From the NCBI RefSeq assembly GCF_026213295.1, contig NC_079432.1, forward strand, positions 9,096,392-9,160,391: a DNA stretch of 64,000 bases. The letters are read 5' to 3'. Every line of letters starts with the position of its first letter. Within the stretch, counting starts at the first letter, position 1. A program made the translations under genes and the position numbers. Source of the stretch: Gadus chalcogrammus (lineage: Eukaryota; Chordata; Actinopteri; Gadiformes; Gadidae). Positions 28,731-44,447 of this stretch are shown here, piece by piece. The notes under the pieces are model-generated. The model was not told where the DNA came from. It worked only from the letters and a program-made list of their open reading frames with translations, and made no database searches.

Positions 28731-30228
28731 AAAACTAGGCTAGGAGGAGTGGACAGAAAGAGCCTTCGGGAGATTGAATGGCACCTGCATTATACTGAAT
28801 AGTAAATAGACTGATAATATGGAAGTGACAGGTATCATGAGTAATGGATCCATGAATATGTTTCATTCCACATCCTTTGTTGCTACACCGATGTCCTGTG
28901 ATCCTATTTGACACTCTTATCTTCTCATACCACATCACAGATCAAGTTGCGTCATATCAAATCTTGTCATCTCGGATCTTTCCATTCATCGCAGCATCCA
29001 AACATTGCTTTTGTTCTTCAAAGGCGCATTTCAATCTTGTCAGTTCCTTCCTTCCTTCCTTCCCTCCTCCTCTTAGTCTAGTCTTCCTCCCTGTCTCCTA
29101 ATCTACTCCCTAACACTCGGGTTCACCTTCATTCATTCAGCCAGTCCTTCGATCTGATCATCAGCGGAATACAAATTCAAAATCAAAAGTGGAAGGAACA
29201 TCTTTTTTAAAACCGGGAACTTTTCCATTGATCAGACTTGACTAACAAGAAGGTCTCCCACATCTGCAGAGGAGGAGCTTGCGGTCGCATCCCGCAGCTT
29301 CCCAGGTGCAGATGCCACGTCTCAATGCATCGCAGTTCGGTGTAAAATGCGTAATTTCATGGCTTCCCGCATTTCCCAGCACACGTCAGCAGCAGCTGAG
29401 TGTGTCAATGAGCATCAGGATATGATGCAGTGGATGAAGAGAAAGAAAGCATCAATGCGACGCAGCCACACGCGCCCCGGTTAAAAACACTCGCTTGAAA
29501 CCATTTGAAACATGTTTGACCGTGCTCTGAATGGCACGGTACTCTCTGCAATCTCACACCACTTTACAGGTAAAGGACTTGAGTGGAGGGTCTTGTGTTT
29601 TAAGGGTAAGGGTGTCTTGGAGAGCGGTGTGTTTGTGTGTGGGTGTGCATCTGAGCGTTTCGGGTACCACGTGCACACTTGTATGGCTGTGTATGTTTAC
29701 CTTCTGAATATTAATGATGTTTACCTGTCTTTGTACCTGCATGTACGTGATACGTGGGGAAAAGGAGAAGCTGCCTACTCAGACGGCCCGTTCGGATCAC
29801 CGTGGTGACGGCAGCGCGGTTGAACTGTTTTCTGTGTGTCGGGTCGGACAGGAGGGTCGATGCCTGTTTTTTTTTTTAAAGCGACGGTAACTGTGGCCTA
29901 TATGCACGTCACTGTCGTTTAGCTCTGAAAGTCAGCACTTCTAATCCTGCCCATCCATCACGCGGCCCGCCTGCTGCCACGCTGTTTAGCGGATCCTTTT
30001 AAACCTCGCAGCGCCCGCGTTGTTCCTGGGAGTCACTTTCAGTTATGATGGAGTGCCCGTCGCTCAGGGGAGAGATGGATGAATTCGGAGGAGGCGGAGT
30101 CGATCGCTGGTGCGGAGAACTGATCAACGGATTCCAATATCGGACGCAAACGAAAATTCAATTCAAATTTCAAACGGCTTCTCGCGCATGTAACATGCCC
30201 AAGACGAGTTGTGATCCATAACTTATTT
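28731..30228. other. 1.5 kb unique sequence, no gene seen
   Basis: Non-repetitive apart from a CTTC run (about 29045-29065) and a T run (about 29869-29877). Frames are under 100 codons. The 29250-29420 stretch is GC-balanced with CAGGTG and CAGCTG E-box words. It could be regulatory, but nothing here proves it. Confidence 0.4.
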
Positions 30229-30245
30229 GGGGGGGGGGGGGGGGG
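30229..30245. repeat. poly-G17 tract
   Basis: Uninterrupted G run. A second G-rich patch lies at 30331-30350. Confidence 0.9.
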
Positions 30246-31480
30246 TGTCACAAGCGTTTCAAAAACGTTTGAGTTTGACGTGCTTTATCAGTGTGGTGCC
30301 TCCCTCCTTAACAGAGGAGACGCGGTTGGTAGGGGGGGGTGGGGGGGGGCATCTTGTGAGGTGAAGGAGGGAGAGCTTGCTGTACCGTACCGAGAAGCTC
30401 TGCAACATTTAACACCTTAACATGAGAATCGCATTTGACTTGAAGAGGGGGTGTTATGTAACAGCTGTTTGCAGAAGAACACAAAGTTCCTAAATGGATG
30501 TAGGATGCTTCCGCACAAGCACCAGTTTCGGAACCTTATTTGAGTTAGTTGGCTACTCCAGGCTGCTATGTTTAACTGGGAATTCATGTTTTTCTTTTTT
30601 TTTTTTTTTCGTATTTTCTCTTAGCCAAAGGAAACCCTTTGAGAGACGCTGTCTATTGTTCAGTTGTTTACTTTGTTGTTTTTTTACTCCTTTGCCTTCC
30701 TGAGTGAGAGCACGGCATCAATGCCAAACCTCTGTGCTGGAAATAGTGTGATGCACTTCACGCAGTAGACAGCCAGGTTAGAATAAATATAGAACTACGA
30801 TATCAGCCCTCAGCCTTGGTGCAACCCCATGACTTAAAGATTCGGATGCAGTTGTCATTAATGAGCGGGTAGGGGTTGGGCGTCTCGCTCAAGGAGCCTA
30901 TTGATCTACATCTTGCTAACACCCACAGGTGTCAGTAAAATGTGGATCGATGTACAAGTGTGCGCTCACATCTCGTGTAGTGGTGTTCGGCTCCTTAACG
31001 CTGCTTGGGTCCATCTCCAATATATGCGGCCCACCTGTAGATAGCTTTGATACCTCGGCCCTCACCCCGCTTCCCAGTGGACCTGCTTCTTGGAGTGTCT
31101 AGCTTGGTAAATAGTATCTGGTGATGTTGCATTATGATCGGAATTTAGGCTGTTTATGGTGGCAGAGAGACGAAAGAGAATTGGAGAACACAGAAACAAG
31201 ACCACATAGTGAAGCTTAGCAGAAGCTGTTCATACTGGACACCTGCTTTGAATGCACACATACTTGTAGTAGTACTTCAGTCAGTTATATAAAATAAAAT
31301 ATTTTGAACATGTTTCAATGAATCCTCTATTGCTCCTACACCTGGCGTACTTTCTAGTCCGAGTTTATCATTGACTTTGAAGCAATTTTCCAAATCCCTG
31401 GTGAAGCATCGCTTTAATTTTGGCAGAGTGGTAAAGGTGTTTGGTTCGGAAAATCAAACATCACGAAGGCTTCTTTGTTC
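30246..31480. other. unique sequence with one short SINE fragment
   Basis: Contains a SINE fragment at about 30852-30900 (CATTAATGAGCGGGTAGGGG, then CTCGCTCAAGGAGCC), matching the minus-orientation SINE copies. The rest shows no coding or repeat feature. Confidence 0.45.
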
Positions 31481-31890
31481 GGCCTGACGTCTCTGCACAG
31501 AAAGAAAGCGCTTGACAGGCCGAAGCGGCGCCGTCGCGGTTAATGAAATACCCTTCCATCTTGTTAATTTGCTTTTCCTTTTTCCCGCCGCTCCGTGACC
31601 CGCTATGAGTCAGCGGCGGAGGCCGGGGCCGGTCGGAGGCGGTTCTCTCAGAACATGCGTGGTCGCTCTCCTTTGAGGTCGCTTCATGTCTGTGATCAGC
31701 CGGAATTAGCTTTGGTCTCTGCAGGTTTTTCCTTTTCATAGGTCGGATCAATGGGTCGGCGTGGGACTGCAGTCGGGGAGGAGGAAGGGTGGGCCGGCGC
31801 CTTCTCCTCCGCTTTCATCCTTTTTAGTTTCAGGGCGAGAGGACGGAGGTGGACCGCGGTGGGCCTACAGGACCGGGGCCCGCACGCTGA
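31480..31890. promoter_or_regulatory. CpG-rich patch, possible regulatory element
   Basis: CpG dinucleotides are clustered (GCGGCGCCGTCGCGG near 31525 and GCCGGGGCCGGTCGG near 31622), in contrast to the CpG-poor surroundings. AT-rich homeodomain-type words (GGTTAATGAAAT, TTGTTAATTTGC) lie between them. No transcript, TATA box or adjacent open frame supports a promoter, so this is a composition-based guess. It lies just upstream of a long GA array. Confidence 0.3.
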
Positions 31891-31929
31891 TTTATGGGGT
31901 GGTATTAACAAGGCTGTCGGGTTTCATTC

Positions 31930-32093
<164 letters not shown>

Positions 32094-32139
32094 GCGGGAG
32101 GAAAAAGGACTCGCTGGGCAGTTTGAGTTTCGTCTGAAA

Positions 32140-32420
32140 CACAGGGCTGTGTATGTGTGGGCTAGTATCTATGTAGTGTGTGCGTGTGTCTGTGTGGCCA
32201 TCGAGGTGTGTAAATATGTGTGTGTCTCGTTGGTGTGTGTGTGTTTATAAAGAGTGTGAGTCAGATGTGTGTTTGTAGAGTCTGTGCATGTGTCTGTAGA
32301 GTGTGTCTGCGGCCACCCAGACGCATTTATATATATATGTGTGACCCTTCATGTGTGTGTACAAGTAAGTGTGTGTGTGCGTCGTGTGTGTGTGTGTGGC
32401 AGTTTGTGTTACAAGTCACT
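32140..32420. repeat. degenerate GT-rich tract
   Basis: Interrupted GTGTGT sequence with GTAGAGTGTG variants (about 32250-32310) and an (AT)5 patch at about 32329-32338. Confidence 0.8.
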
Positions 32421-35105
32421 CTCATTTACATATAGAGCACTCTGTCCTCAGCAGGTTAGTGGACTTTAGCAGTGAGATAGCGCCACTATTTATTGCTTTT
32501 CATGCTGCAGTGAATACCTGAGAGGCAAAACTCCTCAAACGTGCCTCTGGAATCCATAGACAAATGACTGCCGGCCCTAGCTATTCTCAATAACGTCTCC
32601 ACACCCAGAAATAGACCAAGGCCTGGAGGGATTTTTAAGCCGTGTGGTGCTACACAAAACAGCCATATCCTGGTAGCACAACGGCCTGAGTAATGCAAAA
32701 AATAAAAATAAACTATGAGGGTAATAACAAGAAAATGACAAAAGTGTCAAGTCCCGTCCACTAAAATGTTTTTGTGTTTTTTTCGCAATTCCTTTCTTTG
32801 TCGGCAAAACTTTTTAAACCGACTTCCTCTGCTTGACAATCTATTAAAGCTCACTCCTCCCCCCACAGAGCTCGGACCAGACAGACCACCCACACAATAA
32901 GCCATGTCAATTTGTCAGCCTGTCAGGCTGTAAAAAAGTCACTTTGCATTTTTTTTTGGAGGGCGGTGATGCAATCCATCAATGTCAGTTTAATCAGAAT
33001 TTGAGTTTTTTCCTGTTATTTTATGTATAAAAAAAGTAAGCGTTCCCTGTTGTCTTGCGTTGCGTAGTGCCATCGACGTTTTCATAAACCACAGTGTTAT
33101 TCTAAACATAATCTTAAAGTCTGATGGTGATTTATTGTCATTTTATTTACTTGTACACCGTGGCAGGAAATGGCAGCGAAGGACAGACTAATAAGCTAAC
33201 GGCTACAGTAGCGCTGATAAGGAAGCACAGCCGATGTGGGGGGGGGGGGGAGGGGGTGTTGAGGTAAACGGAGATGGCATCGTCGTTTGTGCAGATGCAG
33301 CCCTTTGAGTGACATCTTTGTTAAGACCCTGTCCGTGTTTTCTCCACTCCCACTTTCCTATGTATCACCGCACACACACACACACATATGTTGGGTTTGA
33401 ATTTCCTCCTGTGCAATCTTTCTGTTGTAAAAAATAATGATATCATTAAAACACACACTTTTATCGTCAAATTTGTCTCCATTTACATTGCATTTTACCT
33501 TCATTTTTTTTTACTACTTTATTAATAACCCTCATTATCCCTTCCGCTCTAATTATTAAAATGCCCTTTCAAATAGGTAGCCCCTTTTTTTAATGATTTC
33601 CTAATTCCTTGTTAAATTCTTCCATGACGGCGGAAAATCTGCATATTTATTGAAGGTTAATACCAATTTCATAACTTCACGCCGCCCCCCCAAAAAACCT
33701 TGATAGATTACTGAAAATAATCGGCCAATAAGGACCCCTGATTGGTGGAAACGACCTGCTGCACCCTGGCTCTGTACCTTGACATGGTGAGGAGTCCCCT
33801 GGCCTATTAAAGCCCATCCTCCTGGAGAGCGGTTGGTGGTCATCGACTAAGGGGGGGTGAAGTCACTCGCCCGGATTAGCCTTTAGCCTTGGAACAGAGC
33901 GCCTTCTGAACCTTCGGGCTACTTATTGCTTCCCGCAGAACAGATCATACATCTCGGCCATCGATCGGCCTTGCCTGCTCCACGCCTCTAATTGTGGTGC
34001 AGGCCTCGCATTTCTCGGACAGTAATAGGTTACAGCGAAGAATAAAGATGCAGTCATTGCGGTATCGACCCGGGCAGGAATCCACACCTCCAGCTAAATT
34101 AACGAGACAATGCATATGGATCAATATGTTTTTCCCTCAGTTTGGCAAGTCTTTTTTCTTAGTTTCTTTTCCTCTTCTTCTCTCCTCACTCCGTCCCGCT
34201 GCCTTTAAACCCTGAATAGAAGCCATCGCTTTTCCCCTCGTTTCTTGGAAAGAGGCGTCTTGAGTGTTCATCACGTAGACGAAGCAATCACACCAGCCAG
34301 TTGGCGTAAAACCCACCAACAACAAGAATAAATAAAATAGAAAAGCTCATTATGGATTTTGGGAGCCGAAGGTAAACGCACAGCTGTGTGAGGTGTAATT
34401 GAGATGGGATCATTTCTCTCGGGTGGGCTGGAGGGGGGGTGTGTGTGTGTGGATGGGGGTGTGGGAGTTGGTGCCGGGGGGGGGGGTGTATTGCAGTGAA
34501 AATTAAGAGGTGGTGATTGGTGCGCATTTCAGCTGATCTGATCATCCGATCGCCACCGTGGACAGAGCCCCACATCCACTTCCTGTCCCGGGGCGGAGAA
34601 AAGCAGGATATAGAAATGTAATCATAGACATGACAAGGTGGCCGCCTCTCTGCTCCACCACACACCAGGGATGCATCATCCACAACAGCACAACAAAGCA
34701 GAGATTAATACATAATGATGTTTCCAGGCTCACACACGCACTGCCCCGACATTAGTGCAACAGAGAAGAATGCAGTCACGCAAGAACGACACCGACACAT
34801 ACAAAGATCAGGGTTACCGCAGTGATCAGAAACTCCATAATTACTGTAATCCAAAACACTGATTGGTGATGTGTGAGGGTAGCTAAGGGTCCGGTCTGCT
34901 TTGTTCCACACGGGGAGAGTGTGTGTGTGTCGGGGGAGGGGGGCTGGGGAGTCTCTTATGGTGGAAGACAACAGTAAAACAAGGCACTCGTGTAATTACT
35001 CACCCCCCACACCACTGTCTCCCCCCCCACCTCCCCCCTCCTGGGGCCGGGGCTCTTGGTTCGTGGGAGGTTCTAGAATCCAGCGTTTCGTGTTCTATTC
35101 TCTGG
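32421..35105. other. 2.7 kb unique sequence, no gene seen
   Basis: Mostly non-repetitive, with G runs at 33239-33250 and about 34478-34487 and a C-rich patch at 35003-35040. The 33880-34220 stretch is a balanced-composition unique block and a reasonable candidate for conserved non-coding sequence, but I cannot test that here. Frames are at most 131 codons and unrecognised. Confidence 0.4.
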
Positions 35106-35500
35106 GTTTAGTTACACACACACATGTACATATACATATACACAGACACACATACAGGGACATACAAACACACACATGTTAACACGTGTTCATATATATA
35201 GACTAAGATATCGCCACGCACATACACGTTAACACATGTACATATACATAGACACAGAGACATGGACACACACACATGTTAACATATACATAGGCGCATA
35301 GACATGGACACATACACACGTTAACACGTATAACATATACATAGACACATAGATATGGTCACACATGTTAATACATTAACGTATACATAGACGCATAGAT
35401 GTGGACACACACACATACATGTCAACACATGTACATAGACACGTAGGCATGGATACACACACATACGTTAACGCGTGTACATATCCATAGACTCCTGCAG
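35106..35500. repeat. ~55-60-bp minisatellite rich in GTTAACAC and ACATATACATAG
   Basis: About six or seven diverged units, each containing CACA, a GTTAACAC-type core, ACATATACATAGAC and a CATGGACAC-type word. The core occurs near 35177, 35228, 35277, 35320, 35368 (variant) and 35467. Unit length varies from about 40 to 90 bp. A CA-rich tract follows (35525-35640). Units are too diverged and unequal, and lack unique spacers, for a CRISPR-like array. Confidence 0.75.
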
Positions 35501-36500
35501 ACACAGGGCACGCAAAAACATTAAAATATACACACACAGACACAGACAGGGAGGCAAGGAAACAAACATACACACCCCATACAAAACGTGCATGCACACA
35601 CATATAGTCGAAAACACACACACACACACAAACACGTACCAACACAGACCCACGCAAACCCCCCCTCTCCCCCCCCGAGTCTCTCATCTCTCTCCGTGTT
35701 GTGAGCGCTACAGTATCTCCTGGGGGGCTCCAGGCACCGAGCCAGCTCTGCTGCCGCTCCTTGCCAGCTAATTAAGGAGACCTCCAACATATTACACTTT
35801 TTATCCCGCCCTGCTTTTTCTGCGTACCAAAAGCTGCTGGCCTATCGGTTTTTGTTTAGCACGAGCCCAAACTCATTTTCATTTAGTCTTGAGGTTCTTT
35901 TCCATTCTTCCCTTTGCGTTATTTCTACGCATGGTTCCTGGCGCTACGTCACCTGCTTCTCTTGGGTTTATCCAGAGGGCCAGATGTCAGTGCTCATCAC
36001 GTTCCTGTCTCCAAGTCAACTAGCGACAGCCTGCACACGAGTCACGACTGCATCCCGCCGCGATTTTAGAAGATAAAGTAGCTTGCATTCCCCCCCCCCC
36101 CCCCCCCCTGTTGTGAAGTAAATAAAGTTAGATAAAGTTTCCGAGCACCGGGGGGGTTCTTTTTTTGAGGTTGTTTTTCGAGTGGATTCTTCCTGATTTT
36201 CCTCAAGCTTGTTTTCTGTTCTAGTCTATAAAACATATGAATCCCTTTTGCTGGTAAACGCCGAAGTCCTGCTGTCTGTGCTCACTGTGCTGTATACACG
36301 CACAACAAGAACATGTACACAGGGGTAATGCTGGGGAACTCAATTGAAACATTTCATGTTGTTCAAGCAAAGCATTTCTTGGTTGCTCTCATGGAAATGG
36401 GAACAACGGCATTGTTTTGTGTCTGTCATTCACACAATGCGTAGCACTCAAACGCTATAAATACTGACAAGCATACTTGTCCCTGGATCCCAGTAGTCAT
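35501..36500. other. CA-rich tail then unique sequence, no gene seen
   Basis: CA-rich until about 35660, then unique sequence with a C run at about 36091-36108. No coding feature is recognised. Confidence 0.4.
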
Positions 36501-36711
<211 letters not shown>

Positions 36712-36879
36712 TCTCTTCGCCCTCTTCATGATGTGGTTGTTTTGATGTATATCTAGGTAGGGCGGAGACAGAGAAAGGGGGCCCCTAGCATCCGTTAATT
36801 AGGAGCTGGCATCGCTAAAGGGGCCCCGTAGGGAGGGCAGCGCGGGAAACTCTCTCTATTGCTACCTGCTCCCTCTGTA

Positions 36880-36882
<3 letters not shown>

Positions 36883-36968
<86 letters not shown>

Positions 36969-36987
36969 CCCCCCCCCCCCCCCCCCC
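36883..36987. repeat. (CT)n array followed by C19
   Basis: A pure CT array (36883-36965), a three-base ATA spacer, then a C run of 19 (36969-36987). It has the same architecture as the array 170 bp upstream. Confidence 0.96.
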
Positions 36988-37482
36988 TACCTGCGCTCTA
37001 TCTCATCCTCCCACTGCGCCGGTGATTAATGACACTTGCCATTATCAGCGGTGTGGGGCTTGGGGGGACGGCTCTTATCAGACATGGCCGCTCCCGCCCA
37101 AACAAAGCGAAGGTGAAGGAGCTCGTGAGCTTGACTGTTGATGAAGTGGCATGGTTAGGGGGGAGGGGGGGCATGGAGACAGCCGCTATAGGGCTCAGTG
37201 TTATGTGGATGGCTCCGCTTGCGTGTATCATTCAGAGCTAGCATGTACCGTACGGCGCTATTTTGCTGGTGTGTAGAGTATGACACTTACAGGTAGCATA
37301 TAGGCATAGCGTGTATTGTATAGCGCTAGCTTATGGCGTATACTGCTATCATGTAGCATATAGCGCTGTAATAACATGTAGCGTATAGGGCTAGCATGTA
37401 CTGTAGAGTGCTAGTTTGTTTTGGATAGTGCTGGGATCTAGTGTATAACAAAAGGTACAACAGGTAGTATATAGAGCTAAAG

Positions 37483-38205
37483 CAGGGGTCAGCAACCTTT
37501 TCAACATGCAGTGCCAGTTTGACATTTTCTCGTTAATGAGTGTGCCTTAAGCAACAATATATAAAAAATTAAGCTGAATTATGACATGATATGATATGAT
37601 ATGAACTTTATTCGTCAGCAGTGCTGAAATTTGTCTTGCGACCCAGCAGCCGTTGCATGTATAACACACATTAACGACAGCGACCAAAAACATTTCCAGA
37701 AGACCTGGAATTGTACTATTTCCATATAGTCCACAATCATGCATCAACATTTTAAGGTTGTTATATTTGCAACATGGGCTTAAAAATTATCTTACATGTG
37801 TCCCATCTTAAAACATCATTTTCAGAAACTCATTCAAAACTCATTTTGCACTGTGAGAAAGGTAAAAAAAGAGAATTTATGAGAATGTTGGAACCATCCA
37901 CATCAATATCTTTAAGACATGTACAGCTTTGAAAAACCATGTGAAGGCGATGCATACAGGCCACTTGCAACAATATTTTAAATATATCCTTCTCTATTGC
38001 TCACAACACAGGTTTAAAAACTATTAATTGGTCCCATTTCAGAACACTGCTTTCTGTAACTAATCTAAAAAATTCTGCACTGGGAGGAAATGCCCTGAAC
38101 AGAATAAAGTGAAAAAAACCCTTATTTTTTTTTTTTTTAAGTGTGCCAATGATGATGCTGCCCCATGCCAGTGGTGGCACACGTGCCTAGGGTTGCTGAC
38201 CCCTG
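37483..38205. mobile_element. non-autonomous hAT (Charlie-like) element, 723 bp
   Basis: Perfect 15-bp terminal inverted repeats CAGGGGTCAGCAACC are flanked by 8-bp target duplications AGCTAAAG and AGCTAGAG (one difference, 37475-37482 and 38206-38213). The terminal sequence is of the CAGGGGTC type typical of hAT/Charlie elements. There is no transposase frame. A retroposon-like fragment (about 37580-37750) lies inside. Confidence 0.88.
37580..37755 (-). mobile_element. retroposon 3' fragment nested in the hAT element
   Basis: On the minus strand this ends ACGAATAAAGTTCATATCAT followed by further ATCAT units (37583-37607 on the plus strand as ATGATATGATATGA). That is the arrangement of a 5'-truncated fish LINE with a short tandem-repeat tail. 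A related ATATGATATGATATG word occurs at about 42926-42942. Confidence 0.4.
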
Positions 38206-38335
38206 AGCTAGAGTATATCGTATAGTGCCAACATATAGCCTACTGATAGCATGTAGTGTATAGCACTAGCACAAAGCGTATATTGCTAGCCTGTATCATG
38301 CAGCACAAGCATGTAGCCTATAGCGGTAGCACGCT

Positions 38336-38581
38336 CAAGGGATTGTCTTCGATGCCTCTCAGACTAATAATTCATTGGACAGGATGGGATCTGATGGGAA
38401 TTAGATATTCACTAGAGGAAAATGATTCCCTTTAGGGGTTTGGTTTTTTCTATTTCCCTCTCCTTCGAGCCAAGCCAAGATTGTGGTACATTGGATAGGT
38501 ACTGAGTTTGAAGAGTTTGCGGAGGAGAGGAGATATAAAAAAAGGTGAGGAAGAAAGAGCGGAAGAGAGAGGGGTGAGAGA

Positions 38582-38619
<38 letters not shown>

Positions 38620-40110
38620 TCGTATCAGGTTTTTTTTCTTTGACAATCTGCCACGAGAGACGGTATCTCGGTTTCGTCCTCAGATCGCTATCTCTGATTG
38701 GACGGCAATAGGACAGCACGTTACAGTACACTCTCTCCCACATTATCAAGATGGGGAAAGAGAAGCCTAATTTCTTACCATGCATTTAAATGGAGCATTA
38801 CAAGAAACCAAGCTCTTTCTTAAGGTGGATAAGCAGCTAATATGATTCATCGGACTCTTCTATCATCCATTTCAAAGGTGCCTTTAGCAGAGGGGCCTGT
38901 AAATTCAGGGATATTTTCCCTATTTTAAGAAATTATCTTTGATGATGAACTAGCCCCACTGGTTTCCACATTAGGCCCGTGAGATTAATATAATCTCTGA
39001 ACGGTTGTTAAGTAGAACAACGAAGCACATTCCCTAAAAAGCGCACAATAATCCATGGTTAAACGGCGTGGTGGATGAAATCCGTAGAGTTTACCGCATT
39101 AACACAAAAAAACGCTCTTCAAGGAGGAAACAACGTCGACACAATACGCACATTAACACGTGAACACGGTACAGGGAGACCTAAACAGCCGCGATTGGTT
39201 ACGGTTGCCGCTCCTACATGCTCCAGGCAAATGTCTTGGAAAATCCTAATGCGAGTAATTAATTTCCCCAATACCGTAGCGTCTATTAACGTTTCCGTGA
39301 GCGCTGCCGGCCTCGAGTTTGTTGAGTAACTGAAAGGGTTGTTCCAGGCAAATAGAAGGCACAAATCACAAAGCAATTTTGGCCGCCGTTTATAAGAAAC
39401 AGTGGCATTAATCAACGTCAGTGTGAGCGTATATTGTTGTGTGTGGTGCACATGAAATGATACATTAATAATACATAGAATTTCCTCCTTTTCTTTATTG
39501 TTCCCAGACTAAGGCTGTAAAAAGACTCGTTCTGATGTTGTACGTTGATTAACTTTCCAACAGTGAATCAATATCGTCTGGGAGCAGATTTTTCAGGGTG
39601 AACTGCGCAAGGATTACTGCCCCCGTGGAATTACAGCTAGTCTGAGAAGACTGACATCCCAAAAAACAATTGCTGCCCCCTTTCTTCTACACCCACCTTC
39701 TCCCCTCCATGTCCTCCTCTCGGAAGTTCTGCGACTCTCATTATGTGTGCGTCTGTCGCCATTTGTGCCGTAATCCCTAAAGACGCCGCTACCTCGCCAC
39801 CGTGAGCCTGAGCCGTGTGCTGACGTGCTTAAAAACAAACGGGTCCGTGCAGAGCGATGTCGTCCAGGCTCCTTTTCTTTCATTAGCATTTCTCAAACAT
39901 CCATATATTCCCCCACAGCCCTCCGACAGACCAGACCCTCTCCCGCATTAATTATTGACGCCCGTACTAACTGCGGCCCTCTCTCCTGCTCTCGCTCCGC
40001 AGCGTCTACTTCCTTGCTGAAAGCGGCCCTCGTGCTTTTCTTGCTCACCCACCGTCTCTTGCGCACGTCCGCGTGCACGTGCGGTCCTAGGAGTTCCCCC
40101 CCATAAAGGT
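38336..40110. other. 1.8 kb mostly unique sequence, no proven gene
   Basis: Contains a short GA array (38584-38613). The 39080-39440 stretch is unique, of balanced composition, and open on the minus strand for 110 codons (39119-39451); it has an internal diverged repeat discussed in the findings. The 39940-40090 stretch is GC-rich. Confidence 0.4.
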
Positions 40111-40462
40111 TGGCTTTAATCACACACAGGCACAAGCACACATACACACGTGCACACACACAAGACACGCACTCGTGCCGAATTACGGTGAGGCCCAGGT
40201 CCACGCATACACACCCACACACACTGAGATAGATACCTATGAACACACACACACATGCACGCATGCACACACGTGCACACACTCGCATAGTCTGAGACAA
40301 GCACACATGCCGATACCCACTGTGACACAGATCCACCTACACACACACACACACACACACTGAGATAGACACATTGAGACACAGACTGAGACATACACTG
40401 AGACCCACACACACACACACACTTCACTATGAGACACACACACACACACACACATACACACT
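40111..40462. repeat. degenerate CA-rich tract
   Basis: CACACA with repeated TGAGACACA/TGAGATAGAC units (at about 40224, 40361, 40376, 40387 and 40399), ending in purer CA arrays at 40405-40455. Confidence 0.85.
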
Positions 40463-41120
40463 GAAACGTAATTGTGTTTGCATCCCTGTCCTCCCTATTA
40501 AAATATTGTGATGTGTCAAAGGCGCTTCTTAACCCCCCTAAACAGTGCCTGTATTCGTTCTTATCTTATTTTTTTTATTTTACGTTGAAAATTATGCAAC
40601 TGCAGAATCGACTGCTAAAAATAGCACTCTGAATAATCCCCCCCCCCGGCACCAAACTCATTTAGTTGCTGATTCTCGGGGCTCAGAAACCTAAAAGCTG
40701 TGTAATCTGCTGGGGCTGAAGTGTCGTTCCATCTGTCATATAGATGCACATATATAGGTTTTACTGAGCAAAAGCCCTCTCGGCTTAACACAGTAGGTGA
40801 CTAGGATGCTTAACGAGGTTTTCACCTCCAGATTGATGTCGGCGTGTTCTACGTTTTCGTGTTCGTAACCTGAATGGTTTATCGAAGGACCTTTCACATT
40901 GCGCTGTGGTGCCTCAACGCATTCTATCAGCTAAACGTCGATCCATACAATTCGTTTTGCAATTTTTTTGGGTTCGTTTTCATTTCTTTATCATTAGGTA
41001 GACATTTTCATATTTTTTAGTTTTCTTTGGGTCAATGGCTTCTTGTTGGCAGATTCCTACAATTCAACTTTGAGGTTTTGAATCTTTGGAGTAACAGCCA
41101 GACCACTGGACTCTGCTGTC
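40463..41120. other. unique sequence, no gene seen
   Basis: AT-leaning unique sequence with a C9 run at about 40638-40647. No frame or repeat of note. Confidence 0.4.
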
Positions 41121-41121
41121 A

Positions 41122-44437
<3,316 letters not shown>

Positions 44438-44447
44438 TGGTCTCTTG

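Larger units (their letters stand above)
37236..38335. repeat. ~19-bp minisatellite (GCTAGCATGTAGCGTATA) split by a transposon
   Basis: Diverged units of the GCTAGCATGTAGCGTATAG type fill 37236-37482 and resume at 38206-38335. There are roughly 20 units in total, each with a GCTAGC/GCATGTAG core and a GTATA end. The gap between the two blocks is exactly one hAT-type element with its target duplication, so the array was continuous before the insertion. Confidence 0.8.

Noticed and set aside
35106..35500. CRISPR-like alternation of repeats and spacers
   Set aside because: Unit lengths vary, repeats are diverged, the 'spacers' resemble each other, there are no cas genes, and the genome is vertebrate-like.
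39893..40336. 147-codon minus frame, cysteine-rich
   Set aside because: The cysteine/valine-rich half is the CA tract at 40111-40462. The rest is short and unrecognised.
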